Shown here: piece after piece, positions 1 to 5,812 of the stretch
Layout: every line of letters starts with the position of its first letter
Position numbering within the stretch: position 1 is the stretch's first letter
From: CAZEFK01 sp964511405
Lineage (GTDB): Bacteria; Pseudomonadota; Alphaproteobacteria; Elsterales; Elsteraceae
Reading direction: 5' to 3'
Length of the DNA: 20,232 nucleotides
NCBI GenBank assembly: GCA_964511405.1
Contig: CAZEFK010000137.1
Location: 1-20,232, forward strand
The notes under the pieces: generated by a model
Told to the model about the DNA's origin: nothing
Database searches by the model: none
The model's input: only the letters and a program-made list of their open reading frames with translations
Position numbers and translations under genes: made by a program

Positions 1-446
1 GGAGCGGGCGGCGGCGGCGCGGCGAGCGGTGCGCCCGCGGCACCGGTGGCCGACCCGGCCGCCGGCGCCGTCGTCGGCCGGGAGCCGTCGCCGGCCAGCA
101 TGTCGCGGCTGGCCAGGATTTCCCCAGGCTTGGGCGGTGCCGGTTGCGGCGGTTCGGGGGGCTTGGGTGTCGGCGGCGGCGCCGGCGGCTTGGGCGGCGG
201 CGCCGTCACGATCGTGACGTCGATGACCTTGGGCTGATCGGGATGCGGGGCCGCGGTGAACCAATCGGCCGGCCCGAACCACAGCCCCAACAGCAGGCCG
301 CCATGGAGCACTAGCGACGCCAGCCAACCGGCGATCTCCCACCGGCGCCGGCGCGCCGCAACCGGCGGCTGGCGCGGACCGGCCGGCCGGCCCGACCCGA
401 TCACTCGGGAGCCGAGCGCGCCGAGCCCGATGGCCTGACGTGACAT
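1..446 (-). CDS. TonB-like energy transducer, N-terminal part (runs off the window)
   Basis: The 148 visible codons start at an ATG at 446 with a weak AGGA about 9 bases upstream; the C-terminus lies beyond base 1. A basic cytoplasmic stretch (RRRR near residue 32-35) precedes one membrane segment (about 37-58) that contains Ser44 and His48, an S-x3-H pair as in the TonB signal anchor, where it couples to ExbB/ExbD. After PKVIDVTIV comes a long Pro/Lys-rich periplasmic spacer (residues 82-108), then an Ala/Gly/Pro-rich stretch. In the TonB family the missing C-terminal domain would contact TonB boxes of outer-membrane receptors and transmit proton-motive force. TolA or another proline-rich envelope protein is possible because the diagnostic C-terminal domain is not visible. 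No exbB or exbD is in view. Confidence 0.72.
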   Translation of the reverse strand, partial: MSRQAIGLGALGSRVIGSGRPAGPRQPPVAARRRRWEIAGWLASLVLHGGLLLGLWFGPADWFTAAPHPDQPKVIDVTIVTAPPPKPPAPPPTPKPPEPPQPAPPKPGEILASRDMLAGDGSRPTTAPAAGSATGAAGAPLAAPPPPA

Positions 447-496
447 GGCCGGCATCCTGCTGCGGACGCCGGCCCATGACAACCCGACGAACGTAG

Positions 497-535
497 GGCG
501 CGGCGACGCGGCCCCCTGGCCGCGGTCGCCGCGCC
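497..535 (-). terminator. Strong hairpin downstream of the phasin gene
   Basis: Bases 497-513 pair with 518-535 in a 17-bp GC stem with a single bulged base and a CCCT loop (forward strand). It begins 9 bases past the phasin stop codon. There is no clear U-tract, so the termination role is inferred from position and stem strength. It also separates phasin transcription from the TonB-like gene that starts at 446 on the same strand. Confidence 0.6.
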
Positions 536-543
536 GGACCCTG

Positions 544-981
544 CTAGACCGACACCGACTTCGGGAAGTCCTTGGCCGCCGCCGATGCCGGAGGCTGGGC
601 CGCCTCGTCGAGGGAGCGGCGCAGCACGTCGGCCATCTGGTGCGACCAGCGCAGGGCAATGTCGGTCAGGTCGCGGAAGTCCTTCATGCCGGCCTCCACC
701 ATTGCTTGGCCGGTCTCGACCTGCCACTGCAGCAGCTCTTCGGGCCGCTTCAGCTTGACCAGGCTCTGCGCGCCCTGGCTCAGCCGCTCGGCGCGCGCGT
801 TGGCGATCTCGGCCTGCTTCGCCACCACCGACTGCGTCGTCGCCGCAAAGATCTCAGCAGTCTTCGATACCGTCGCCAGCGCCCGCTGCTGAGCAGCGAT
901 CAAGGCATCGATGTCGGCACCCGATAGAGGCAGTCCGCTTCCCGGCCCGATTGGTGTCGTCTCTGCGGTTCTGGTCTTCAT
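544..981 (-). CDS. Phasin family protein (polyhydroxyalkanoate granule-associated)
   Basis: This 145-residue protein matches the phasin_2 family in size and texture: an amphipathic helical core without cysteine, with the run SLVKLKRPEELLQWQVE near the middle followed by a helix ending in LRRSLDEAA. Phasins coat polyhydroxyalkanoate granules in the cytoplasm and limit granule size. The ATG at 981 is chosen because GGAGGGGGG lies at 988-996 just upstream. A longer reading from 1053 would run through the ribosome-binding site and the dyad at 1023-1039. The C-terminus is Ala/Pro/Ser-rich. No phaC, phaZ or phaR is in the window, so it stands alone here. The family call is good; PHA binding itself is inferred. 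Confidence 0.85.
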   Translation of the reverse strand: MKTRTAETTPIGPGSGLPLSGADIDALIAAQQRALATVSKTAEIFAATTQSVVAKQAEIANARAERLSQGAQSLVKLKRPEELLQWQVETGQAMVEAGMKDFRDLTDIALRWSHQMADVLRRSLDEAAQPPASAAAKDFPKSVSV

Positions 982-1022
982 GGCGGTCCCCCCTCCATTA
1001 GCGGGTGCGACATAAACGGCGG

Positions 1023-1039
1023 TGCAGTGTCTCACTGCA
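1023..1039. promoter_or_regulatory. Perfect 7-bp dyad upstream of the phasin gene, candidate operator
   Basis: TGCAGTG-TCT-CACTGCA is a perfect palindrome with a 3-base spacer, lying 42-58 bases upstream of the phasin start codon. Phasin genes in alphaproteobacteria are often repressed by PhaR, which binds TGC-rich dyads, so a PhaR-type operator is one candidate. The half-site order here (GCAG...CTGC) is not the commonly described CTGC...GCAG, so the regulator is left open. Confidence 0.4.
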
Positions 1040-1140
1040 TCGCGAGGATTCATAGATTTTGCTGTGAACGTCTCAGTTACTCGGCGAGACCAGCAGCAAG
1101 GTCACGCCAATTCAAGACATTAGCCGAACAGGTGTCAATG

Positions 1141-1300
1141 TGAATCTCATGATCGTTTCAATAAACGTTCGCACACGAACATAATTTACACAGTCCGATA
1201 GCACTATGGATATCGATATGAAGTAGTTTCTTGCATCGTTATGCATAGAAATAAGCTGAATGATACAGCAGGAATTCATGACTTTGAAACAATAATGGCC
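1141..1300. other. AT-rich gene-free island
   Basis: By direct count 58 of these 160 bases are G or C (36%), in sharp contrast to the surrounding genes. It holds a small dyad GTTCG-CACA-CGAAC at 1167-1180 and the 10-base palindrome ATATCGATAT at 1210-1219. No reading frame here looks like a gene: the short frames have no ribosome-binding site and no recognisable sequence. The whole gene-free stretch is 982-1358. It could hold distal promoter elements of the phasin gene, a small RNA, or the remnant of an acquired segment; the sequence does not decide between these. Confidence 0.5.
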
Positions 1301-1311
1301 AATAATGATCG

Positions 1312-1360
1312 AGGCCCGGCGCGGGGTCGCAGCCGGCTCGGCTGCGACCCCCACGGGCCT
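1312..1360 (-). terminator. Two-tier hairpin at the end of the FAH-family gene
   Basis: A perfect 12-bp inner stem (1323-1334 with 1340-1351, 5-base loop) is extended by a 7-bp outer stem (1312-1318 with 1354-1360) across a small internal loop. The outer stem overlaps the TAG stop of the FAH-family gene. On the minus strand the hairpin is followed by AT-rich DNA with short T runs, consistent with intrinsic termination of that transcript. Confidence 0.65.
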
Positions 1361-2513
1361 ACAACACCTTCAGCGCCGCCAGGCTGCGCATCAGGTCGCG
1401 GGCGCCGAACCGCCAAGGCTCGACGCGGTCGGCGCGGTTGACGCGGTTGACCAGGGCGCCCAGACCGGGTGCGCTGATCGTGACCACGTCGCCCAAATGA
1501 TGCGTGAAGCCTTGGCCGGGGCCGTCCCGGTCCTGAATCGGCGCGAACATGGTGCCAAGGAACAGCATCATGCCGTCCGGATATTGGTGATGCGGGCCCA
1601 GGGCGTGGCCGACCAGCTCAAGCGGATCGCGGCTGATCCGGCTCATGGAGCTGCCGCCGTCCAGCCGGAAGCCGTCGGTGCCGTCGACCTCGAGCCGGAT
1701 CTCGGCCCGCCGCACGTCGTCGAGGTCGAAGCCGTCATCGAACAACCGGATGAACGGCCCGATCGCACAGGACGCGCTGTTGTCCTTGGCGTGGCCCAGC
1801 AGCAGGGCGCTGCGGCCTTCGAAGTCGCGCAAGTTGACGTCGTTGCCGAGCGTCGCACCGACGACCTTGCCGGTCGGCGCCACCGCCAGAACCACCTCTG
1901 GCTCCGGATTGTTCCACTTCGAGTCGGCGTGGATGCCGATCTCGGCCCCCAGCCCCACGGCCGACAGCGGCTGGGCCTTGGTGAACACCTCGGCGTCCGG
2001 CCCGATGCCGACTTCCAGATATTGCGACCAGGCCTGCTGCGCGATCAGCGCCTGCTTGAGCTTGGCCGCCTCGGGCGAGCCAGGCCGCACGGCGCGCAGG
2101 TCGGTCCCGATCACCCCGACGATGGTCCGGCGCACCGCCTCGGCGCGCGCCGGATCGCCGCGAGCCTGCTCCTCGATCACCCGCTCCAGCATGCTGTCGA
2201 CGAAGGTCACGCCGCAGGCCTTCACCGCCGCGAAATCGGCCGGCGCCAAGAGCCAGGGCCGGCCTGGGTCGCGCCGGTCCCAGCGGCTGTTGGCGACGAT
2301 CTCGGCAACGCTGCCCAGCCGCTCGCCCTCGGCGCCGCGCACCAGCGCCACGGGGTCATCGGCCGCCAGCAGGTCGCTGACCGTCGGGCAGCGGCGGGTC
2401 ATGTCGACCACGGTGCCGTCGCGCACCGTCACCACCCGCGGCCCGGCGACCCCGGCCGATACCCAGGCCCGGCCGACCAGGGTTCCGGGCGGCACGCAGA
2501 TCTCAACATCCAC
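1359..2513 (-). CDS. Fumarylacetoacetate hydrolase-family protein (sugar-acid dehydratase/hydrolase type)
   Basis: Read from the GTG at 2513 this is a 384-residue protein. The family core is clear: NPEPEVVLAV supplies the acidic metal ligands, followed by GNDVNLRDFEGRSALLLGHA, KDNSASCAIGPF, the HQYPDGMMLFLGTMFAP stretch and a C-terminal GFTHHLGDVVTISAPGLG. This subgroup includes enzymes that act on 2-keto-3-deoxy sugar acids (dehydratases of pentose or fucose oxidative pathways) as well as acylpyruvate hydrolases; the substrate cannot be told here. The GTG start has GGAAGG about 10 bases upstream and lies 37 bases after the acetyltransferase stop. A longer reading from 2687 would start inside that gene and adds residues unlike the family. 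It probably shares a transcript with the GNAT gene. Confidence 0.85.
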   Translation of the reverse strand: MDVEICVPPGTLVGRAWVSAGVAGPRVVTVRDGTVVDMTRRCPTVSDLLAADDPVALVRGAEGERLGSVAEIVANSRWDRRDPGRPWLLAPADFAAVKACGVTFVDSMLERVIEEQARGDPARAEAVRRTIVGVIGTDLRAVRPGSPEAAKLKQALIAQQAWSQYLEVGIGPDAEVFTKAQPLSAVGLGAEIGIHADSKWNNPEPEVVLAVAPTGKVVGATLGNDVNLRDFEGRSALLLGHAKDNSASCAIGPFIRLFDDGFDLDDVRRAEIRLEVDGTDGFRLDGGSSMSRISRDPLELVGHALGPHHQYPDGMMLFLGTMFAPIQDRDGPGQGFTHHLGDVVTISAPGLGALVNRVNRADRVEPWRFGARDLMRSLAALKVL

Positions 2514-2550
2514 GATCTGGTTTCCTTCCCTTGCAAAAAGCGGATCGAGC

Positions 2551-3069
2551 TTACCCCCGAGGCGCGAGCCCATCCAGGCGGTCCCAGGCATAGGCCACCT
2601 CGGCCAGCGCAAAGCCGTCGCCAGGCTGGACCTTGGCACCGGCCAGGCGCCCGTCCAGCGCTTCGTAGAACCGGCGTGCCGGAACATTGGCCTCGGCGAC
2701 CCACAGGCTGGCCGACTGCCGACCGTGGGCCCGCAGCGCCCCTGCCAGCGCCGCCATCAGACCCCGGCCCCAGCCGCGCCGCTGGGCGCGCACCAGCACA
2801 TAGAGCGTGTAGATCTCACCATCGGTCCCAAGCCCGGGATCGCGCTGCGGTCCGCACGACCCGAACCCGACCACGCCGCCGTCGACCGCCACGGCCGCCG
2901 CCCCGCCCGGCAGACCCAGCCGTCGACGCCACTCGACGGTTCGTGCCTCGACCGACAGCCCATCCAGCACGGCATCGGGCACCAGTCCGCGGTAGGTCTC
3001 GCGCCAAGCCGCCACATGGATCGCGGCGATCGCCGCGGCATCGTCGACCGTCGCCATCCGGACCGCCAT
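2551..3069 (-). CDS. GNAT family N-acetyltransferase
   Basis: This 172-residue protein has the single-domain GNAT layout. The N-terminal MAVRMATVDDAAAIAAIHVAAW leads into WRETYRGLVPD, typical of the acetyltransferase_1 group. EIYTLYVLVRAQRRGWGRGLMAAL is motif A, with a Q-R-R-G-W-G-R-G acetyl-CoA pyrophosphate loop at about residues 96-103. LWVAEANVPARRFYEALDG is motif B. The acceptor substrate is unknown. The start at 3069 is supported by GGGAGGA about 6 bases upstream. It is the first gene of a likely two-gene unit with the FAH-family gene and is divergent from the glycosyltransferase at 3117, with only 47 bases between the start codons. Confidence 0.87.
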   Translation of the reverse strand: MAVRMATVDDAAAIAAIHVAAWRETYRGLVPDAVLDGLSVEARTVEWRRRLGLPGGAAAVAVDGGVVGFGSCGPQRDPGLGTDGEIYTLYVLVRAQRRGWGRGLMAALAGALRAHGRQSASLWVAEANVPARRFYEALDGRLAGAKVQPGDGFALAEVAYAWDRLDGLAPRG

Positions 3070-3116
3070 GCCTATCCTCCCTTGACCGTTGCCCGTCCCG
3101 CTCGCTACGGACCCTT

Positions 3117-4232
3117 ATGCCAGCATCGCTGTCGCTCGCCTTCATCGATCCGGTCGACTGGGTCTACGATCCCGACACGCCCTATCGGCAACCGCTGGGC
3201 GGGTCCCAATCGGCCCTGTGCTACCTGACGGCGGCACTGGTCGAACGCGGCCATCGCGTGATCCTGCTGAAGCGCCGGCAGACGGCGGCGGTGATCCGCG
3301 GCGTGCTGTGCTGCGATCTCGACGACCCGCCGGCCGACCTGCCCGGCGACCTCGACGCCGCGGTCGTGCTGAACGCCACGGCGCCGCATCTCATCGAGCC
3401 GCTGCGGCCGCGCCTGAAACCAGGCGCGCCGGCGGTGCTATGGACCCAGCTCGACCATCAGCGCGAGCCGACGCAGCCGCTGCACAATCCGGCGATCCGC
3501 GACATGTTCCAGCGCTTCGCCTTGGTCAGCAACTGGCAGTCGCAATGCTTCCAGGCGGCGTTCGGCATCGACCGGGCGCGCATCGGCATCCTGCGCAATG
3601 CGATCTCGCCGGCCTTCGCCGGATTGTTTGGCGACGGCCCGATCCTGCCGCACAAGCCCTGGCCGCCGGTGTTCTGCTATGTCAGCGCCCCGTTCCGCGG
3701 CCTCGACCGCCTGCTGGTCGCCTTCCCGCTGCTGCGCAAGGTGCTGTCCGGCTGCCGCCTGCGCGTGTTCAGCGGCACCGCGGCCTACCAGGTCAACGCC
3801 GACAAGGACCCCTTCCATCACCTGTATGCCGAGGCAGCCTCCCAGGTCGACGTGGAATATTGCGGCCAGGTCTCGCAGACCGAGCTCGCCCGGGCCCTGG
3901 CCGGGGCCACCGCGCTGGCCTACCCGAACACCTTCGCCGAGACGTCCTGCATCGCCGTAATGGAGGCCATGGCCGCCGGCTGCACCGTGATCACCAGCGA
4001 CCTCGGCGCCCTGCGCGAGACCTGCGGCGGCTTCGGCACCCTGGTGCCGCCCTTCGGGCTGGCGCGCCAGCATGTCGCCCGCTTCGTCGACGCCACCATC
4101 GAGACCATGATCGAGCGCCTGAGCGACACCGCCGCCACCGAGGCGCGGCTGCGCCAGCAGGTCGACTGGGCCAACCGCGAGCTCACCTGGAGCCGCCGCG
4201 CCGCCGAATGGGAAGCCTGGCTCGGCGCTTAG
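3117..4232 (+). CDS. GT4-type (GT-B fold) glycosyltransferase
   Basis: This 371-residue protein resembles retaining GT4 enzymes. The N-terminal half has the glycine-rich PLGGSQSALCYLTAALVERGH acceptor-side motif. The C-terminal half has the PNTFAETSCIAVMEAMAAGC stretch (about residues 270-290) with the conserved E-x7-E pair that binds the nucleotide-sugar donor, followed by TSDLGALRE. No signal peptide or membrane segment is evident, so it probably acts at the cytoplasmic membrane face. The ATG at 3117 is chosen because upstream sequence in the same frame is antisense to two confident genes. The ribosome-binding site is weak. Substrate unknown. It converges with another glycosyltransferase at 4296-5207. 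Confidence 0.82.
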   Translation: MPASLSLAFIDPVDWVYDPDTPYRQPLGGSQSALCYLTAALVERGHRVILLKRRQTAAVIRGVLCCDLDDPPADLPGDLDAAVVLNATAPHLIEPLRPRLKPGAPAVLWTQLDHQREPTQPLHNPAIRDMFQRFALVSNWQSQCFQAAFGIDRARIGILRNAISPAFAGLFGDGPILPHKPWPPVFCYVSAPFRGLDRLLVAFPLLRKVLSGCRLRVFSGTAAYQVNADKDPFHHLYAEAASQVDVEYCGQVSQTELARALAGATALAYPNTFAETSCIAVMEAMAAGCTVITSDLGALRETCGGFGTLVPPFGLARQHVARFVDATIETMIERLSDTAATEARLRQQVDWANRELTWSRRAAEWEAWLGA

Positions 4233-4295
4233 GGCCCCGGCTCGCAACGAATGACGAAGAGTGAGCGGAGAGGGTAGCCCGGACTTTTGCCCCTC

Positions 4296-5207
4296 TTACC
4301 CCGGCTCCGGCGGAAACAGCCCGTCCTCGGGGCCGATCGCCTGGACGGCGCGGCCGAGCGGCGCGGTCTGCAGGGCCTGCAGGGCGGGGTCGCGGAACAG
4401 CTTCAAGGTCGGCATCGCCAATCCGCCGTGGCGGCGGATCTCGACCGGCGTGCGCAGGACGTTGCCGGTGGACGAGGTCGCGTGAAGCACTTGGACCGGC
4501 GACGGATCGGCCGCGCCGACCCGGGCGACGCCGTCGGCAACCACCACGGCGTCGAGCGTCCGCCCCTGGTTGTTCCACATCGGCTTGGACAGCAGCCGCA
4601 ACTGCTGGCCCGGCCGCCGGGCCGCCAGGTTGAACGCGTTCTGATCCAGGATCACGTGCATCTGCAGGGCGAAGGCGACATCCCGCCACGCCGCCAGGAA
4701 CGCCGAGCGGCACAGGATCACGCCCGAATTCAGATACTCGGTGCGGCCGGGCAGGCCGTTGGCCCGGAACGCCGCGCGAAAGATCTCGACATTGGGATGG
4801 CGCCCGGCGGCGCGGTCGCAGAACTCGTCGAAGCCGGCACCGTCGTCGCTGGCGGCCGCCACCGTGTCGCCGGCAGCCGCCATGGCCCGGGCCAGGTCCA
4901 TGAGCGCCGGACCGGCCTCCGGCGCCAGCAGCGCGTCGGCGTCGACCCAGGCCACCATGTCGGCGCCCGGGTCCCGCCCCAGGAACTCGATGAGTGCCGA
5001 CTTCAGGTAGAACACGTGGCGACGGTCGGCCGGCAGCCCGCCGTCGATCCGCTCCAGCAGGCGGCCGCTGCGACGCAGAAAGGCGGCCTGCGCCGGCTCC
5101 AAACCGAAATCGCAGACCTGCACCGGCAGCCCGGCTGCCGACTCCAGCAGGATCAGCGTCTGCCAGAACATGTTCCGGTCGGTGCCGGTCACCACCTTCA
5201 GGCGCAT
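4296..5207 (-). CDS. GT8-like (GT-A fold) glycosyltransferase
   Basis: The 303-residue protein has the hallmarks of a GT-A nucleotide-diphospho-sugar transferase: an N-terminal beta strand (LKVVTGTD), a DxD metal/nucleotide site in VAWVDADALL (Asp89, Asp91), LNSGVILCRSAF (Asn160-Gly162), DQNAFN (Asp188-Asn190) and a late VLHAT (His242), a pattern seen in GT8 and GT77-like families. No membrane segment or signal is visible, so it is likely cytoplasmic. It is convergent with the GT4-type gene, with a 63-base gap containing only a weak hairpin. The exact CAZy family and substrate are uncertain. The start at 5207 is the first ATG that gives the strand. Confidence 0.72.
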   Translation of the reverse strand: MRLKVVTGTDRNMFWQTLILLESAAGLPVQVCDFGLEPAQAAFLRRSGRLLERIDGGLPADRRHVFYLKSALIEFLGRDPGADMVAWVDADALLAPEAGPALMDLARAMAAAGDTVAAASDDGAGFDEFCDRAAGRHPNVEIFRAAFRANGLPGRTEYLNSGVILCRSAFLAAWRDVAFALQMHVILDQNAFNLAARRPGQQLRLLSKPMWNNQGRTLDAVVVADGVARVGAADPSPVQVLHATSSTGNVLRTPVEIRRHGGLAMPTLKLFRDPALQALQTAPLGRAVQAIGPEDGLFPPEPG

Positions 5208-5285
5208 CGATGTCAGACCTGGTCATGCCGTCTTGTGGGCGCACCATGCCGGCTCACGACGCCGGCTGTCGAGGCGCGGCCCGAA

Positions 5286-5313
5286 TGTACAAGATGATCG
5301 AATGCGGTATGAT
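5286..5313 (+). promoter_or_regulatory. Candidate sigma-70 promoter for the small exported protein
   Basis: TGTACA at 5286-5291 and TATGAT at 5308-5313 are separated by 16 bases. The -10 matches the consensus at five of six positions and the -35 at four of six. The start codon at 5350 lies 37 bases downstream. This sits in the 142-base divergent gap between 5207 and 5350, which must also hold the promoter of the GT8-like gene. Alphaproteobacterial promoters are often poor matches, so this is only a candidate. Confidence 0.4.
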
Positions 5314-5349
5314 CCAGCCACACGCTGACCCCCAAGAATGGATTGAGCC

Positions 5350-5667
5350 ATGCTCGCTCAAAAGAAACTGCACCTGGTTGGACTTGCTGCCCTCGTTGCC
5401 TTGGCCCTGCCGGTCGCCGCCCATGCCGCGACCACGCCGGCGGCCAAGCCGGCCGCGACCGCGCCGAAGCCCGCCCCGGCCCCGGCCGTCAAGACCGCAA
5501 CCGCCGCCAAGCCGATGGCGGCCAAGCCCGGTCACCGCGCCACCTGCTGGGATGCGCCGTGGAATTCCGACGAATGGAAGGCCTGCGAGGCCAGCGGCGG
5601 GAAAGCGCCGGTCCAGAAGGCCGTGGCCAAGAAGAAGCCGGCCGCGCCCGTCACCAAGAAGATGTAG
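5350..5667 (+). CDS. Small exported Ala/Pro/Lys-rich protein of unknown function
   Basis: The 105-residue product has a clear signal peptide: two lysines at 5-6, a hydrophobic core (about 8-22) and a cleavage site after AAHA near residue 26. The mature part is a low-complexity, strongly basic Ala/Pro/Lys spacer (about 27-60), then a short conserved-looking knot C66-W-D-A-P-W-N-S-D-E-W-K-A-C79 with two cysteines and three tryptophans, then a lysine-rich tail ending KKM. The cysteines could form a disulfide in the periplasm. I do not recognise the family. It is bounded by its own candidate promoter and a very strong terminator, so it is probably a monocistronic gene. Confidence 0.72.
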   Translation: MLAQKKLHLVGLAALVALALPVAAHAATTPAAKPAATAPKPAPAPAVKTATAAKPMAAKPGHRATCWDAPWNSDEWKACEASGGKAPVQKAVAKKKPAAPVTKKM

Positions 5668-5674
5668 CCGCACC

Positions 5675-5704
5675 CCGCCCGCCGCGCACCAGCGCGGCGG
5701 GCGG
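5675..5704 (+). terminator. Perfect 13-bp hairpin after the small exported protein
   Basis: CCGCCCGCCGCGC (5675-5687) pairs perfectly with GCGCGGCGGGCGG (5692-5704) around an ACCA tetraloop, starting 8 bases after the stop codon. No U-tract follows, but the stem is strong enough to act as a terminator or an mRNA 3' stabiliser. It insulates the gene from the operon that follows. Confidence 0.6.
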
Positions 5705-5749
5705 TCCGGCCGCCGATCGTCCCCGGATCGGTCCGGCCAACCAATGCGA

Positions 5750-5777
5750 TTGCCCCGCGGCACGAAGCGACTATGCT
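5750..5777 (+). promoter_or_regulatory. Candidate promoter of the BcsB-like operon
   Basis: TTGCCC at 5750-5755 and TATGCT at 5772-5777 are 16 bases apart, each matching four of six sigma-70 consensus positions. They lie between the strong terminator at 5675-5704 and the first gene of the operon at 5813, the only place where a promoter for the four-gene unit would be expected. Evidence is by pattern and position only. Confidence 0.35.
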
Positions 5778-5812
5778 CGCGCGCTCCGAAAGCTGGTCGG
5801 GATCGCTTGGGA

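Noticed and set aside
1112..1354. Minus-strand frame of 80 codons in the AT-rich island
   Set aside because: No ribosome-binding site, no recognisable sequence, and it overlaps the terminator of the FAH-family gene.
2514..2687. N-terminal extension of the FAH-family gene to a start at 2687
   Set aside because: It would begin inside the acetyltransferase gene and adds residues unlike the family; the GTG at 2513 has a ribosome-binding site and gives normal family length.
1305..3116. Plus-strand open frame continuing upstream from the GT4-type gene to 1305
   Set aside because: This part is antisense to the FAH-family and GNAT genes, both of which have clear family motifs, and its translation is arginine/alanine/proline-rich with no recognisable domain. 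The real start is the ATG at 3117.
4269..4296. Hairpin between the two convergent glycosyltransferase genes
   Set aside because: Only a 6-bp stem with a 16-base loop that overlaps a stop codon; too weak to call a terminator.
4994..5812. Upstream extension of the BcsB-like open frame to 4994
   Set aside because: It crosses the end of the GT8-like gene, the small exported protein and its terminator. The signal peptide starts at the ATG at 5813.
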